The position numbers and the translations under genes are program-made. DNA of 64,000 nt, taken from NCBI GenBank assembly GCA_963700705.1, contig CAVOYQ010000012.1:186001-250000 (forward strand), in the 5' to 3' direction. The notes under the pieces were generated by a model, which saw nothing but the letters and a program-made list of their open reading frames with translations, was not told the DNA's origin and did not search any database. Below, piece by piece: positions 37,418 to 45,469 of this stretch (positions are counted from its first letter, which is position 1; each line of letters opens with the position of its first letter). This DNA comes from JAHEFT01 sp963700705 (GTDB lineage: Bacteria; Pseudomonadota; Gammaproteobacteria; Xanthomonadales; SZUA-36).

Positions 37418-38553
37418 TGTCTCTGACCCGACGAAATTTTCTTGAACTGACCACGGTCACCGGTGTGGCCGCGCTGACCACCCCGGTCCTGCTCGCCGCC
37501 CCTTCCGCCCGTGATCTGTATGACAGCAGTATCGTGATCGATGGAATGGGGTTTCCCGGCGGACGGCAACAAGGTGAGACCAACCAGCTGAATGCCCTGG
37601 AGATGGAAGATATTGCGACATCCGGGCTCACCGCGGCGCAATTTACGGTGGGTGAAGTCGGCACGATGCCTGCGCTTGAAGCCCTGGCGAAAATCGTCAC
37701 CAGCATTACAGAATGGGAAGGGCAGATTGCGGCGCACCCGGACATCCTTCAGCGGGTCCGGACAGTCGGCGACATCGGCGCGGCCAGGGCAAGTGGACGC
37801 ACCGGCCTGATCTACGGTTTGCAGGACGGCGTTGCCTTCGAAGACGATGTCAGCCGGCTCAAAACGCTCTGGCAGTTGGGTATTCGCGTGATTCAACCCA
37901 CTTACAACCGGCGTAATCTGCTCGGGGACGGCTGCATGGAACCCGCCAACGCCGGGCTCAGCCGGAACGGCCTGGACGCGGTCGCGCAAATGAACGAACT
38001 GGGTATCCTGGTGGACCTGAGCCATTGCGGCAGGCAAACGACCGCGGATGCCATCGCCGCTTCCAGCAAGCCGGTCAGCTTCACCCACACCGGTTGTTAC
38101 GCATTGGCTGAACACCCGAGGCACAAAACCGACGCCGAAATCAGGGCCGTCGCAGAAACCGGCGGAGTGATCGGCATCTTCATCATGCCTTACCTGTCGA
38201 AAGGCCTGCAGCCGACCGCCGCAGACGTCATCGCCCACCTGGAACATACACTCAACGTGGCCGGCGAAGACCACGTGTCGCTCGGCACCGACGGCACGAT
38301 TTCACCGCAGGAACTCACTCCGGAATTCATTGAAGAGTTCCGTGAAACCACGCGCAAGCGAAAAGAACTGGGCATCGCAGCGCCTTTCGAAACCGAAGAA
38401 GGCTACCTGTTCGCCAACGACCTCAATACACCCCGGCGATTTGAAACCCTCGCTGCGCTGCTGCTGGAACGTGGTCACAGCGCAAGCGTGGTCGGGAAAA
38501 TCCTCGGTGGAAACCTGGTGCGGGTGTTCGGGGATACCTGGTCAGCCGGCTAA
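37417..38553 (+). CDS. Tat-exported M19 (membrane dipeptidase) homologue with altered metal ligands
   Basis: 378 residues. Twin-arginine signal LTRRNFLELTTVTG. The barrel of renal-dipeptidase-type enzymes is recognisable: GLQDGVAFED, GIRVIQPTYNRRNLLGDGC, VDLSHCGRQTTADAI, FTHTGCYALAEHPRHKTD, DHVSLGTDG. The usual first zinc motif Asp-Gly-His-x-Asp reads DGMGFPGG, and the bridging Glu of G-x-E-G reads Gln, so the standard two-zinc site is not complete. Compare the intact M19 at 56100. It is translationally coupled to the PuuA-like gene, which suggests processing of a gamma-glutamyl or related dipeptide-like product. This is inference. Confidence 0.83.
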   Translation: MSLTRRNFLELTTVTGVAALTTPVLLAAPSARDLYDSSIVIDGMGFPGGRQQGETNQLNALEMEDIATSGLTAAQFTVGEVGTMPALEALAKIVTSITEWEGQIAAHPDILQRVRTVGDIGAARASGRTGLIYGLQDGVAFEDDVSRLKTLWQLGIRVIQPTYNRRNLLGDGCMEPANAGLSRNGLDAVAQMNELGILVDLSHCGRQTTADAIAASSKPVSFTHTGCYALAEHPRHKTDAEIRAVAETGGVIGIFIMPYLSKGLQPTAADVIAHLEHTLNVAGEDHVSLGTDGTISPQELTPEFIEEFRETTRKRKELGIAAPFETEEGYLFANDLNTPRRFETLAALLLERGHSASVVGKILGGNLVRVFGDTWSAG

Positions 38554-38583
38554 GCCGGGGAGTGAAGGGGTCAAGAGACTAAG

Positions 38584-38634
38584 GGGTCAGAGTCAAGTGC
38601 CAGAGTAAATTACTCTGGCACTTGACTCTGACCC
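38584..38634. repeat. REP-like perfect palindrome with 25-bp arms
   Basis: GGGTCAGAGTCAAGTGCCAG... (25 bases, 38584-38608), one spacer A, then the exact complement to 38634 ending in GACTCTGACCC. An extra AGGGGTCA lies 20 bases upstream. The GGGTCAGAGT/ACTCTGACCC form is that of REP sequences mobilised by RAYT (REP-associated tyrosine) transposases. No transposase gene is in the window. It may also act as a terminator for the M19 gene. Confidence 0.85.
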
Positions 38635-38658
38635 TTCACTTTCCCGTTCACCGGGGCT

Positions 38659-38682
38659 AACCAAACGCCCCGCACCCCCGTC
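38659..38682 (+). promoter_or_regulatory. ECF-type promoter (AACC-N16-CGTC) of the sigma factor operon
   Basis: AACC (38659-38662), exactly 16 bases, CGTC (38679-38682). AAC-(N16)-CGTC is the usual signature of promoters read by ECF sigma factors. The expected start point is ~5 bases before ATG 38695, so the mRNA would be almost leaderless, consistent with the absence of a Shine-Dalgarno. Confidence 0.55.
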
Positions 38683-38694
38683 TATACTTCTGAA

Positions 38695-39246
38695 ATGACT
38701 CATTCAGAACAGGAAACCATCCATAAAGCTGCCACCGGTGACCGGGTTGCGTTCCGTGAACTGGTCCTGCAGCACAGCCACGCCATGTTCCGGCTGGCCT
38801 GGCGCCTGACCGGCGACGAGAGCCTGGCCGAAGACATCGTGCAGGAGGCCTTCATCAAGGCCTGGCGCAAGATCGGTGATTTCAGAATGCAGTCCAGTTT
38901 TCGTTCCTGGCTGCACCGGATCACGGTCAACACCGCGATGGACCAGCTACGAGCCCGCTCCAGGCGTGAGCAGATCGAGCGCAATGAGCCGGAATGGGAG
39001 CAGCTTCAGCACGCCGAAGAAGGAACAAAACACGACGTTCAAATTGACGTACAGGACCGCACCCGGGCCGCCATGATGAACCTCAGTGACACCGAACGGG
39101 CGGCCTTGATGCTGCGGCATTTCGAGGGTCACTCGATCCATGAAATCGCACAAATGCTGAACCTGACAACCAATGCCTGTAAACAAACGGTATTTCGCGC
39201 CGTGAAAAAAATGCGCGTTGAACTGCAACCCCTGGTGGCAACATGA
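38695..39246 (+). CDS. ECF-family RNA polymerase sigma factor
   Basis: 183 residues. Sigma region 2 (LVLQHSHAMFRLAWRLTGD, LAEDIVQEAFIKAWRKI, FRSWLHRITVNTAMDQLR) and region 4 (LSDTERAALMLRHFEGHSI, EIAQMLNLTTNACKQTVFRA) with the intervening linker and no regions 1 or 3, as in RpoE-type ECF factors. It overlaps the next gene by 4 bp (ATGA). It is likely autoregulated through the AACC-N16-CGTC site just upstream and held inactive by the membrane protein encoded next. Confidence 0.92.
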   Translation: MTHSEQETIHKAATGDRVAFRELVLQHSHAMFRLAWRLTGDESLAEDIVQEAFIKAWRKIGDFRMQSSFRSWLHRITVNTAMDQLRARSRREQIERNEPEWEQLQHAEEGTKHDVQIDVQDRTRAAMMNLSDTERAALMLRHFEGHSIHEIAQMLNLTTNACKQTVFRAVKKMRVELQPLVAT

Positions 39247-40001
39247 AAAATATCACCGATGACGACCTGGTGCTGTTGTACTACGGCGAACACGATGACC
39301 CGGCCCTGGCCACGACCGTGGCCCGCTCACCCGGGCTGAGCGCCCGGTTTGAAGCCATGAGCGCCGAGCTCAGCCGGATTGACGACTTGGTGCCGCCCGG
39401 GCGGGCCGACGACTATGGCTCGGACGTCTGGCGCCGTATCTCGCCGCAACTCGCGACCGGGCCGGACAGGCCACGGAAACCATGGACATCCAGGTGGGCT
39501 GCCCTCGGGCAACCGCAGTTCAGCCTGGCAGGAGCATTGTCGCTCGTGCTGGTGGCTGCGCTGGCCTTCATGGTGGGACGCCAGGGAGGCGCGCCTGTCG
39601 ATTCGAACCCGCCATCTGTTGCGACGGATCCCGCTTCGTTTCAGGCGGGGCTGGACGCCGGCCGCCTTTTGACTTCGACGGTATCCGGTCACCTGGATCA
39701 ACTCAACCTGGTTTTTACAGAGTTTGCCAACACCGCCGAGATCTCCGACGCGGACGCCGGACAAATCATGGACATGCTGGTAGCCAACCGTTTGTATCGC
39801 CAGGCCGCGATTGCCCGCGGCGACCAACAACTGGCCGCCTTCCTGTCCGGATTGGAGCCCGTGCTTATCGAACTGGCGCACGAAGCCTATAAAGGCTCCC
39901 CGGTCACCCGCGCCCGTATGCAAGAGGAAATCCGGGACAAGCTCCTGTTCCGGATTCGCGTCATGAACATGCAACTTGAAAACCCCGATATTTCGACATA
40001 A
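39243..40001 (+). CDS. Probable membrane anti-sigma factor without a zinc-binding motif
   Basis: 252 residues, translationally coupled to the sigma gene. An N-terminal acidic region (DDDLVLLYYGEHDD) of ~90 residues, one membrane segment at about 93-112 (LAGALSLVLVAALAFMVG) and a ~140-residue helical outer domain. The anti-sigma H-x3-C-x2-C zinc motif is absent. Position and topology, not sequence, support the call. The outer domain could sense the HEAT-repeat partner encoded downstream. Confidence 0.65.
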   Translation: MKNITDDDLVLLYYGEHDDPALATTVARSPGLSARFEAMSAELSRIDDLVPPGRADDYGSDVWRRISPQLATGPDRPRKPWTSRWAALGQPQFSLAGALSLVLVAALAFMVGRQGGAPVDSNPPSVATDPASFQAGLDAGRLLTSTVSGHLDQLNLVFTEFANTAEISDADAGQIMDMLVANRLYRQAAIARGDQQLAAFLSGLEPVLIELAHEAYKGSPVTRARMQEEIRDKLLFRIRVMNMQLENPDIST

Positions 40002-40011
40002 GGAAATCACC

Positions 40012-41380
40012 ATGCCGATCAAAAGCGCTCTACACAAATTCACCCTGGCCGGTTTACTGGCAGCCACGACGCTGCTGGCCCAGACCCCGTACGACGAGGG
40101 ACAGAAGGCGTTGCGCGAGCAGCGCTGGACAGATGCCGCGGGTCAATTCGAGTTGGTCATCGAGGCCGACAGTGAACAGGCCGATGCCGCCCTGTACTGG
40201 AAGGCTTACGCATACTACAAGGCCGGGCGCAGGAATGAAGCCGAAAGAGAACTGCGCAAGCTGGAGCGCGCTTATCCCGACAGCCGCTGGGTGAAAGAAG
40301 CCCGGACCCTGCGTGTCGAATACCAGGACGCGGCAGAGACGATCGAGGCCGTAGCCGCCGACGGGACGTTGATGGACGAGGAATTGCGCCTGTTTGCACT
40401 CTCGCAACTGATGGAACGGGACCCCGAGCGCGCGTTGCCCCTGGTACTTGACCTGATGAACAATGCAAGTTCGGAGCAGGTCAGAAACGACGCCATGTTC
40501 GTGCTGGGCATGAGTGAACAGCCTGCCGCCAAACAGGCGCTGACCCGGGCGGCGCAAGACTGCGAACGACCCTAAGACACAGATCGACGCCATCCACATG
40601 CTGGGCACCCTGGATGCCAGCGAAGAACTTCAGTCGCTTTATCCGACGCTGCAGAGCAGCGAAGCCAAGGTCGCCGTGATCGAGGCGCTGTCCATCCAGG
40701 GAGACAGCTCAGTGTTGATCCGCTACCTGGACAACGAGCAGGACCCGGCCGTGCGCAAAGCCGCGATTTACGGCCTGGCGATGGAAGGTGACAGTGAATC
40801 AATGCAGGTTCTCGAATCCATGTACGAGTCTTCAACGAGCACCGAAGAAAAAGTCGCGATCCTGGAAGCACTGACCCTGATGGACGATGCAGAAGGACTG
40901 GCTCTGAGAATTCTGAGAACGGAAACGGATCCCCAACTGAAACGCCAGGCCATCCAGATGCTCGGTGTCATGGACGCCACCGGGGAACTGGCGGAGTTGT
41001 ACGCCAGCGTCGACGGGCAGGAGACCCGAGCCGACGTAATCGAAGCGCTGACAATCGCCGAGGATACAGAGGGGCTCTACAACATTCTCCGCCTGGAGCA
41101 GGATACGGAATTGAGAGCCGCGGCGATCCAGGGCCTGGCGGTTATCGAAAGCCCGGGCGCAGTGGATTACCTCCTCGAGATCTACCCCAAAGCTTCGCCA
41201 GAGGAAAAGGAAGCCGTCATCGAATCCATGATGATCATGGAAAATTCGAAAGCATTACTTGGCCTGCTGGAACAGGAAACAGATCCTGACCTGAAACGCC
41301 GGATGTTGCAGATGCTGGCTGCGATCGATTCCGAGGAATCTGATGAGTATCTATTCAGGATGCTGGAAAATTCGAACTGA
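40012..41380 (+). CDS. Exported TPR plus HEAT-repeat protein, one frameshift
   Basis: ~455 residues after correction. AAGGAAAT precedes ATG 40012, which lies 10 bp after the anti-sigma gene. Signal peptide ~24 residues (..ATTLLAQ). Residues ~25-110 form TPR-like helices (DEGQKALREQRWTDAAGQFE), then ten or so ~31-residue HEAT-like repeats (for example VRKAAIYGLAMEGD, LKRQAIQMLGVMD, LKRRMLQMLAAID), very acidic. The frame breaks at 40561, where an extra T (ACTGCG) ends the first half at 40575. Removing it joins QD to ANDPKTQIDAIHMLG. Likely a periplasmic scaffold that feeds into the sigma/anti-sigma pair. Confidence 0.78.
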
Positions 41381-41494
41381 TCATAATTGCCGTCGGGCGG
41401 GGTATTTGCGCCCCGTTCCCGTTCAGTCAGCCTGTATTTTCGGAAAGAGCGGCACGCTACCGGGGCATCGGGGGGATATTAACAGTTAAATTTA

Positions 41495-41568
41495 TTAACT
41501 TGATGTCGCATTTGATCTATACTAATTAGTATTAGAACCGTCTTAAAAGGCGGTCAAGCTTGACTGCC
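41495..41568 (+). promoter_or_regulatory. Promoter and palindrome cluster upstream of the pseudopilin gene
   Basis: TTAACT (41495-41500), 17-bp spacer, TATACT (41518-41523) is a good sigma-70-type promoter. A perfect 14-bp palindrome ATACTAATTAGTAT (41519-41532) covers the -10. A second palindrome GGCGGTCAAGCTTGACTGCC (41549-41568, one mismatched pair) follows in the leader. These look like sites for a dimeric regulator. The rest of the 41381-41632 gap shows nothing else I can name. Confidence 0.5.
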
Positions 41569-41632
41569 ATTATTGAGTGTCGTGCTACCAGCAATTGACA
41601 TGTCAATAATGGGGCTTGAGAGGAGAGGGCAA

Positions 41633-42088
41633 ATGGCACCTGTCAGAACCATTTATGATAAAGGTTTGACGGCAATAGAGCTTCTCATTATCGCCAGTGT
41701 CGTAGGGATAGTCGCAATTTTCGCAATCCCTATCATAAGCGACGCCGTGTTACCCTCAGGCTTCAGGGAGGCCATCAAACTCACCGAGTCTGCCGTAGAA
41801 CAGGCGCGTCAAACTGCGCGATTTTACAAGACCGAGGTACTGATGCTGGTCGGGGAAGAGCCTGAGCAGGATCAACAGACCCTTACGCTGGTCATTCCGC
41901 AGATGCAAAAAACCCAGGCCATGGATGAAGTGGAGGTGAAGTTCATTTTACCTGCAGGGGTCCGGGTGATCAGCCAGGAACACGTCATTCACTTTATGCC
42001 CAGCGGTGAAGTTGAACAACCCTCCAAATCCCTGACCATTCTGGACCAGATTCAACACAAGAGCCGACAACTGGCGCTTATCGAATAG
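41633..42088 (+). CDS. Type IV pilin/pseudopilin-like protein (GspH/FimT type)
   Basis: 151 residues from ATG 41633, which has GAGGAGAGGG upstream. The prepilin-peptidase site is KG|LTAIELLIIASVVGIVAI, with Glu5 of the mature protein and the long hydrophobic helix. The remaining ~110 residues are a globular beta-rich domain. GspH/FimT proteins are minor pilins. No other pilus or type II secretion gene is close, so it is an orphan. It converges with the EptA gene with a 4-bp gap. Confidence 0.8.
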   Translation: MAPVRTIYDKGLTAIELLIIASVVGIVAIFAIPIISDAVLPSGFREAIKLTESAVEQARQTARFYKTEVLMLVGEEPEQDQQTLTLVIPQMQKTQAMDEVEVKFILPAGVRVISQEHVIHFMPSGEVEQPSKSLTILDQIQHKSRQLALIE

Positions 42089-42092
42089 CACT

Positions 42093-43730
42093 TTATTCGT
42101 ATTCAGACCGCCCGCCGGCCAGGTCTCTTGATATCTGGAGCAGGTCTTTCTGCCCGTCGTAAATTCCGCTACTGATTTCAAAAAGGCCGAGCAAGGTATG
42201 AAAGATATTGTCGTGCGACAGCGATTCGCTGCGCAATTGCCTCAAGGCTTCCAGGTCAACGTCATCGAAATTTTTTCCGAACCACAGGATAACCGGCACA
42301 TGGGTCTGTGCATCCGGCGCGATCCAGTAGGGCAAACCGTGCAAGTACACACCGGATTCCCCGAGCGATTCGCCGTGGTCACTGGCATACAGCATGGCCG
42401 TTTCGAAGCGGTCATCGTTATCACGTAAAAAATCGATTACCTGCGCCAGGAAATAGTCGGTATACAAAATGGTATTGTCATAGGCGTTGTTGATTTCCGC
42501 CTCGGTGCAGTCCTGTAACTGGTTGCTCTCGCAATCGGGCACGAACTTTCGGAATTCCGGGGGATAGCGCTTGTAGTAAGCCGGCCCGTGACTGCCCATC
42601 TGGTGAAGAATAATCAGGATGTCACCCGTTTTCTGACTGTCGACATAATCCTGCAAGCCTGCCAGCATGCCGTCATCCCGGCATTCGACATCGCAATCCG
42701 GGTTGGCTCCCGACGTCCGGTAATCCTCATTCCTGATGCGATCAGCAACACCCTTGGAATTCGAATTGTTATCCCGCCACAGCAGGTTGACGCCGGCGTG
42801 CCCCAGCACATCCAGGACGTTCTCGGTTGGATGGCCGTCGTGGCCGTCAAAGGATAACCGGCCGTACAAGGAAAACATGCAGGGCACTGATACTTCGGTC
42901 GAGGTTCCGCAGGAATCAACGTGACTGAAACTGATCACGGACTCCTGTTCGAGTTGCGGGTTGGTTTGCCGCTCATAGCCGTTGAGGGAAAACCGGTCGG
43001 CGCGCGCGGTTTCGCCGACCACCATGATCACCAACTCCCGGTCGCCATCCACGCCCGGCCTGTGTGCATCGGCGCCAATGATTTCCATTGGGGCGTCATC
43101 AACCGCCAAAAGCGTCTTGCCGGCTTTGTACGCTGCATAGACCGGCGCCAGTGGATTCATGTAATACCGGATCGCCTTGTGTTCGCGCACAAATGAAGCA
43201 TAAAAGGCGCTGGAGATCAGTACCAGGGCCGTCATCAGCAGCATCGTGACAAAAGCGAGTTTCAGACGCGACAGGAGCGCCCCACCCGCGCTCTCCTCCC
43301 GGATCCTGATCATCCCCAAAACCACCGAGGGCAACAGCCCCAGAAACAACAGGTAAATGAACAACCTGGCGGACAGGAGGTCGACAGCTTCTGCGCTGTC
43401 GGTGGCCAGAACATTTTCAATCATGCCACTGTCGATCATGACCTTGTACGTGTCCATGAAATAGGCGGACACCGCAGATACCAGCAGAAAGAAAATCAAG
43501 GCGGGTTTGAGCAAAGAGCGAAAAGAGAAAATAAGCAGGAAGAGGATAAGCGCGCAGAGCAGAAAAAGGCCGAGCGAGCCTATATGGAGGTGTCCCCAGG
43601 GACTCGAAGCGAAAGTCTCCACGAGATTGCGAAAATAGGCCAGGTTGGCGAACGTGACGATAAATACCGCTGTACCCAGGATTGCCTGGTTCGCGCTGCA
43701 TTTGAATTTTGGGGATGAAAACCAACCCAT
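42093..43730 (-). CDS. eptA: Lipid A phosphoethanolamine transferase (EptA-type)
   Basis: 545 residues. Five N-terminal membrane helices (to ~180), then a periplasmic alkaline-phosphatase-fold domain. VVGETARADRFSLNGYERQTNP holds the metal-binding Glu240, SCGTSTEVSVPCMFS holds the nucleophilic Thr (276-278 region), followed by LLWRDNNSNSKG, ILHQMGSHGPAYYKRYP, NAYDNTILYTDYFL and YASDHGESLGE. It transfers phosphoethanolamine to lipid A, lowering its charge. Its ATG overlaps the stop of the PAP2 gene (TGATG). Confidence 0.92.
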   Translation of the reverse strand: MGWFSSPKFKCSANQAILGTAVFIVTFANLAYFRNLVETFASSPWGHLHIGSLGLFLLCALILFLLIFSFRSLLKPALIFFLLVSAVSAYFMDTYKVMIDSGMIENVLATDSAEAVDLLSARLFIYLLFLGLLPSVVLGMIRIREESAGGALLSRLKLAFVTMLLMTALVLISSAFYASFVREHKAIRYYMNPLAPVYAAYKAGKTLLAVDDAPMEIIGADAHRPGVDGDRELVIMVVGETARADRFSLNGYERQTNPQLEQESVISFSHVDSCGTSTEVSVPCMFSLYGRLSFDGHDGHPTENVLDVLGHAGVNLLWRDNNSNSKGVADRIRNEDYRTSGANPDCDVECRDDGMLAGLQDYVDSQKTGDILIILHQMGSHGPAYYKRYPPEFRKFVPDCESNQLQDCTEAEINNAYDNTILYTDYFLAQVIDFLRDNDDRFETAMLYASDHGESLGESGVYLHGLPYWIAPDAQTHVPVILWFGKNFDDVDLEALRQLRSESLSHDNIFHTLLGLFEISSGIYDGQKDLLQISRDLAGGRSEYE

Positions 43731-44482
43731 CAGGCTGAATCGGCACCGTGATTTTCTAAAACTGCAGTCTGCGTCCACCCGCCAGGCTTGAACAGCATGT
43801 AAAGACCGAGAGCACCGAACCAGCACAGGCTCAGGGTCCAAAGATCGTGCGAGATGAAATGCGCCCCGCGTGCCTCCTGCCCGAAAGCGAAGGTGAAGCC
43901 AACAAGCAGCCCCGGTAACAGGTAGATCACCGGGTGGCGAACATGGGAATATGCGGCGAAATACAACGCCAGCAAGGCAAAGCCCCCGGAAGCATGACCG
44001 GCAGGAAAGCAATGACCCACTCCGGCATTCTCGAAAAAATAACTCAGGTTGTGGTGGTAGGGAAGACCGCCGCCGTACCTGACCAGGTCCCAGGGACAAG
44101 GAGCCGAGCTCAAATGTTTGAAGCCGGCAATCAGCGCCGGCAACACGACCATGCAGGTCAGCAGGTACGCTAGCGGCCTTCGCCAGTTCCGCAGGCGCTT
44201 CAGGCGGTAGCTGACAGCGAGCAGGATTGCCAGGGCCAATCCAAGGCCGGCAAGCAATTCCCTGCCGTCGTTGTGGATCACCTGTTTGACCAACCAGTGG
44301 TTACGCAACGCCCAGTGGTAGCCTTCAAAAGCATACCACCTGTCAGCCAGCCACAAGTCAACGCCGGTTCGCTCCAGCGACAAAAGCACCAACATCGCCA
44401 CCGCCAGGGGCAGCACCAGATGAATTGTCCAGAAGTTCCGATCGAAAGGTCTGACGGCGCCGGCGCCTGGTTCAAACTTCAC
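43730..44482 (-). CDS. PAP2-family membrane phosphatase, possible lipid A phosphatase
   Basis: 250 residues with about six membrane segments. The acid-phosphatase motifs are KHLSSAPCPWDL, FPAGHASGG and ARGAHFISHDLWT (catalytic His and Arg). GTG start at 44482. It is translationally coupled to the EptA gene, which suggests it removes a lipid A phosphate that EptA then replaces, as LpxE and EptA do in Helicobacter pylori. The assignment to lipid A rests on this pairing. Confidence 0.82.
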   Translation of the reverse strand: MKFEPGAGAVRPFDRNFWTIHLVLPLAVAMLVLLSLERTGVDLWLADRWYAFEGYHWALRNHWLVKQVIHNDGRELLAGLGLALAILLAVSYRLKRLRNWRRPLAYLLTCMVVLPALIAGFKHLSSAPCPWDLVRYGGGLPYHHNLSYFFENAGVGHCFPAGHASGGFALLALYFAAYSHVRHPVIYLLPGLLVGFTFAFGQEARGAHFISHDLWTLSLCWFGALGLYMLFKPGGWTQTAVLENHGADSA

Positions 44483-44726
44483 GAAGTATGATTCCGCTTG
44501 GAAGGAGGCCGAATCGTAACAGGGATGATGATAAAACTTCGTTATTTGCAGCGAAACAAGTCGTTAACGCGTCCCGCTGGAAAATGGTCTGAAATTGGCG
44601 GCGGCCCGCAGGTTGATCACGTGTCCCGGCTTACAAAAATAGCCGTTCTGCTAGACTTTATGAATCCGGACATGCAACGAAGCCATTCGCGCATCTGCAA
44701 ACAGGGTTCGGATCCAGGAGAAACAC

Positions 44727-45455
44727 ATGAATTCCGGCAAAACGAACGGCACCAGGATAGACCAGATTGCCAGCGGGATTTACCGCATCAGCACCCCGGT
44801 TCCACCGCCGGCAATTCCGGGCGGATTCACTTTTAACCAGTATCTCGTCGTGGATGACGCCCCTTTGCTATACCACACGGGACCACGAAAAATGCTACCC
44901 CTGGTACGCGCTGCGATAGAGACCGTGATACCGGTCAAATCACTTCGTTATATCGGGTTTTCCCACTACGAGGCGGACGAATGCGGCTCACTCAATGATT
45001 TCCTCGAATTGGCGCCCGGGTCCGAACCCTTGTGTAGCAGAATCAACAAGATGGTCAGCGTGGATGATATTGCCTCGCGACCAGCCCGTGCACTCGGGGA
45101 TGGTGAAGAGCTTTCACTCGGAAACCACGTGGTCCGCTGGATCGATACGCCGCACCTGCCCCACGCCTGGGAATGCGGCCACCTCTTTGAAACTACCACC
45201 CGGACCCTGTTTTGCGGCGACCTGTTCACCCAGGGCGGGCATCAGCATGAGCCGCTGACCACGGACGATATCCTTGATTCCAGCGAACAGATGCGCAGCG
45301 GGCTGGACTACTTTTCCCACACCCGGCAGGTCCAGGAATTGATGGAAAAGCTTGCGCAGACTTCCCCGCGTATCCTCGCCTGCATGCATGGTGCCGCCTG
45401 GCAGGGTGACGGCGCAGATTTGTTGCGCCAATTGGCGAAAAGGCTGGGTGCTTAG
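44727..45455 (+). CDS. MBL-fold hydrolase, flavodiiron/ODP-like
   Basis: 242 residues with AGGAGA before the ATG. FNQYLVVDDAPLLYHTG, then GFSHYEADECGS (H-x-E-x-D-E, the di-iron motif of the flavodiiron/ODP branch), WIDTPHLPHAWECG, LFCGDLFTQGG and ACMHGAAWQGDGAD. There is no flavodoxin domain. It lies 14 bp before the aminotransferase gene on the same strand. Probable role: a metal-dependent oxygenase/reductase or thioester hydrolase. Substrate unknown. Confidence 0.85.
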   Translation: MNSGKTNGTRIDQIASGIYRISTPVPPPAIPGGFTFNQYLVVDDAPLLYHTGPRKMLPLVRAAIETVIPVKSLRYIGFSHYEADECGSLNDFLELAPGSEPLCSRINKMVSVDDIASRPARALGDGEELSLGNHVVRWIDTPHLPHAWECGHLFETTTRTLFCGDLFTQGGHQHEPLTTDDILDSSEQMRSGLDYFSHTRQVQELMEKLAQTSPRILACMHGAAWQGDGADLLRQLAKRLGA

Positions 45456-45469
45456 GTGATCCCGGCTTG

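Noticed and set aside
38584..38634. Insertion-sequence end
   Set aside because: Only one palindrome and no transposase or matching second end within the window. A REP-type element explains it better.
40012..41380. Two separate genes (a TPR protein and a HEAT protein)
   Set aside because: The second part has no ribosome site. Removing one base at 40561 joins them in frame, and repeat spacing continues across the junction.
41380..41440. Factor-independent terminator after the HEAT gene (CGGGG/CCCCG)
   Set aside because: Stem of only 5 bp and no T-run on the + strand.
44498..44836. Short rightward ORF between the PAP2 and MBL genes
   Set aside because: It overlaps the MBL start in another frame, lacks a good ribosome site and has no recognisable composition.
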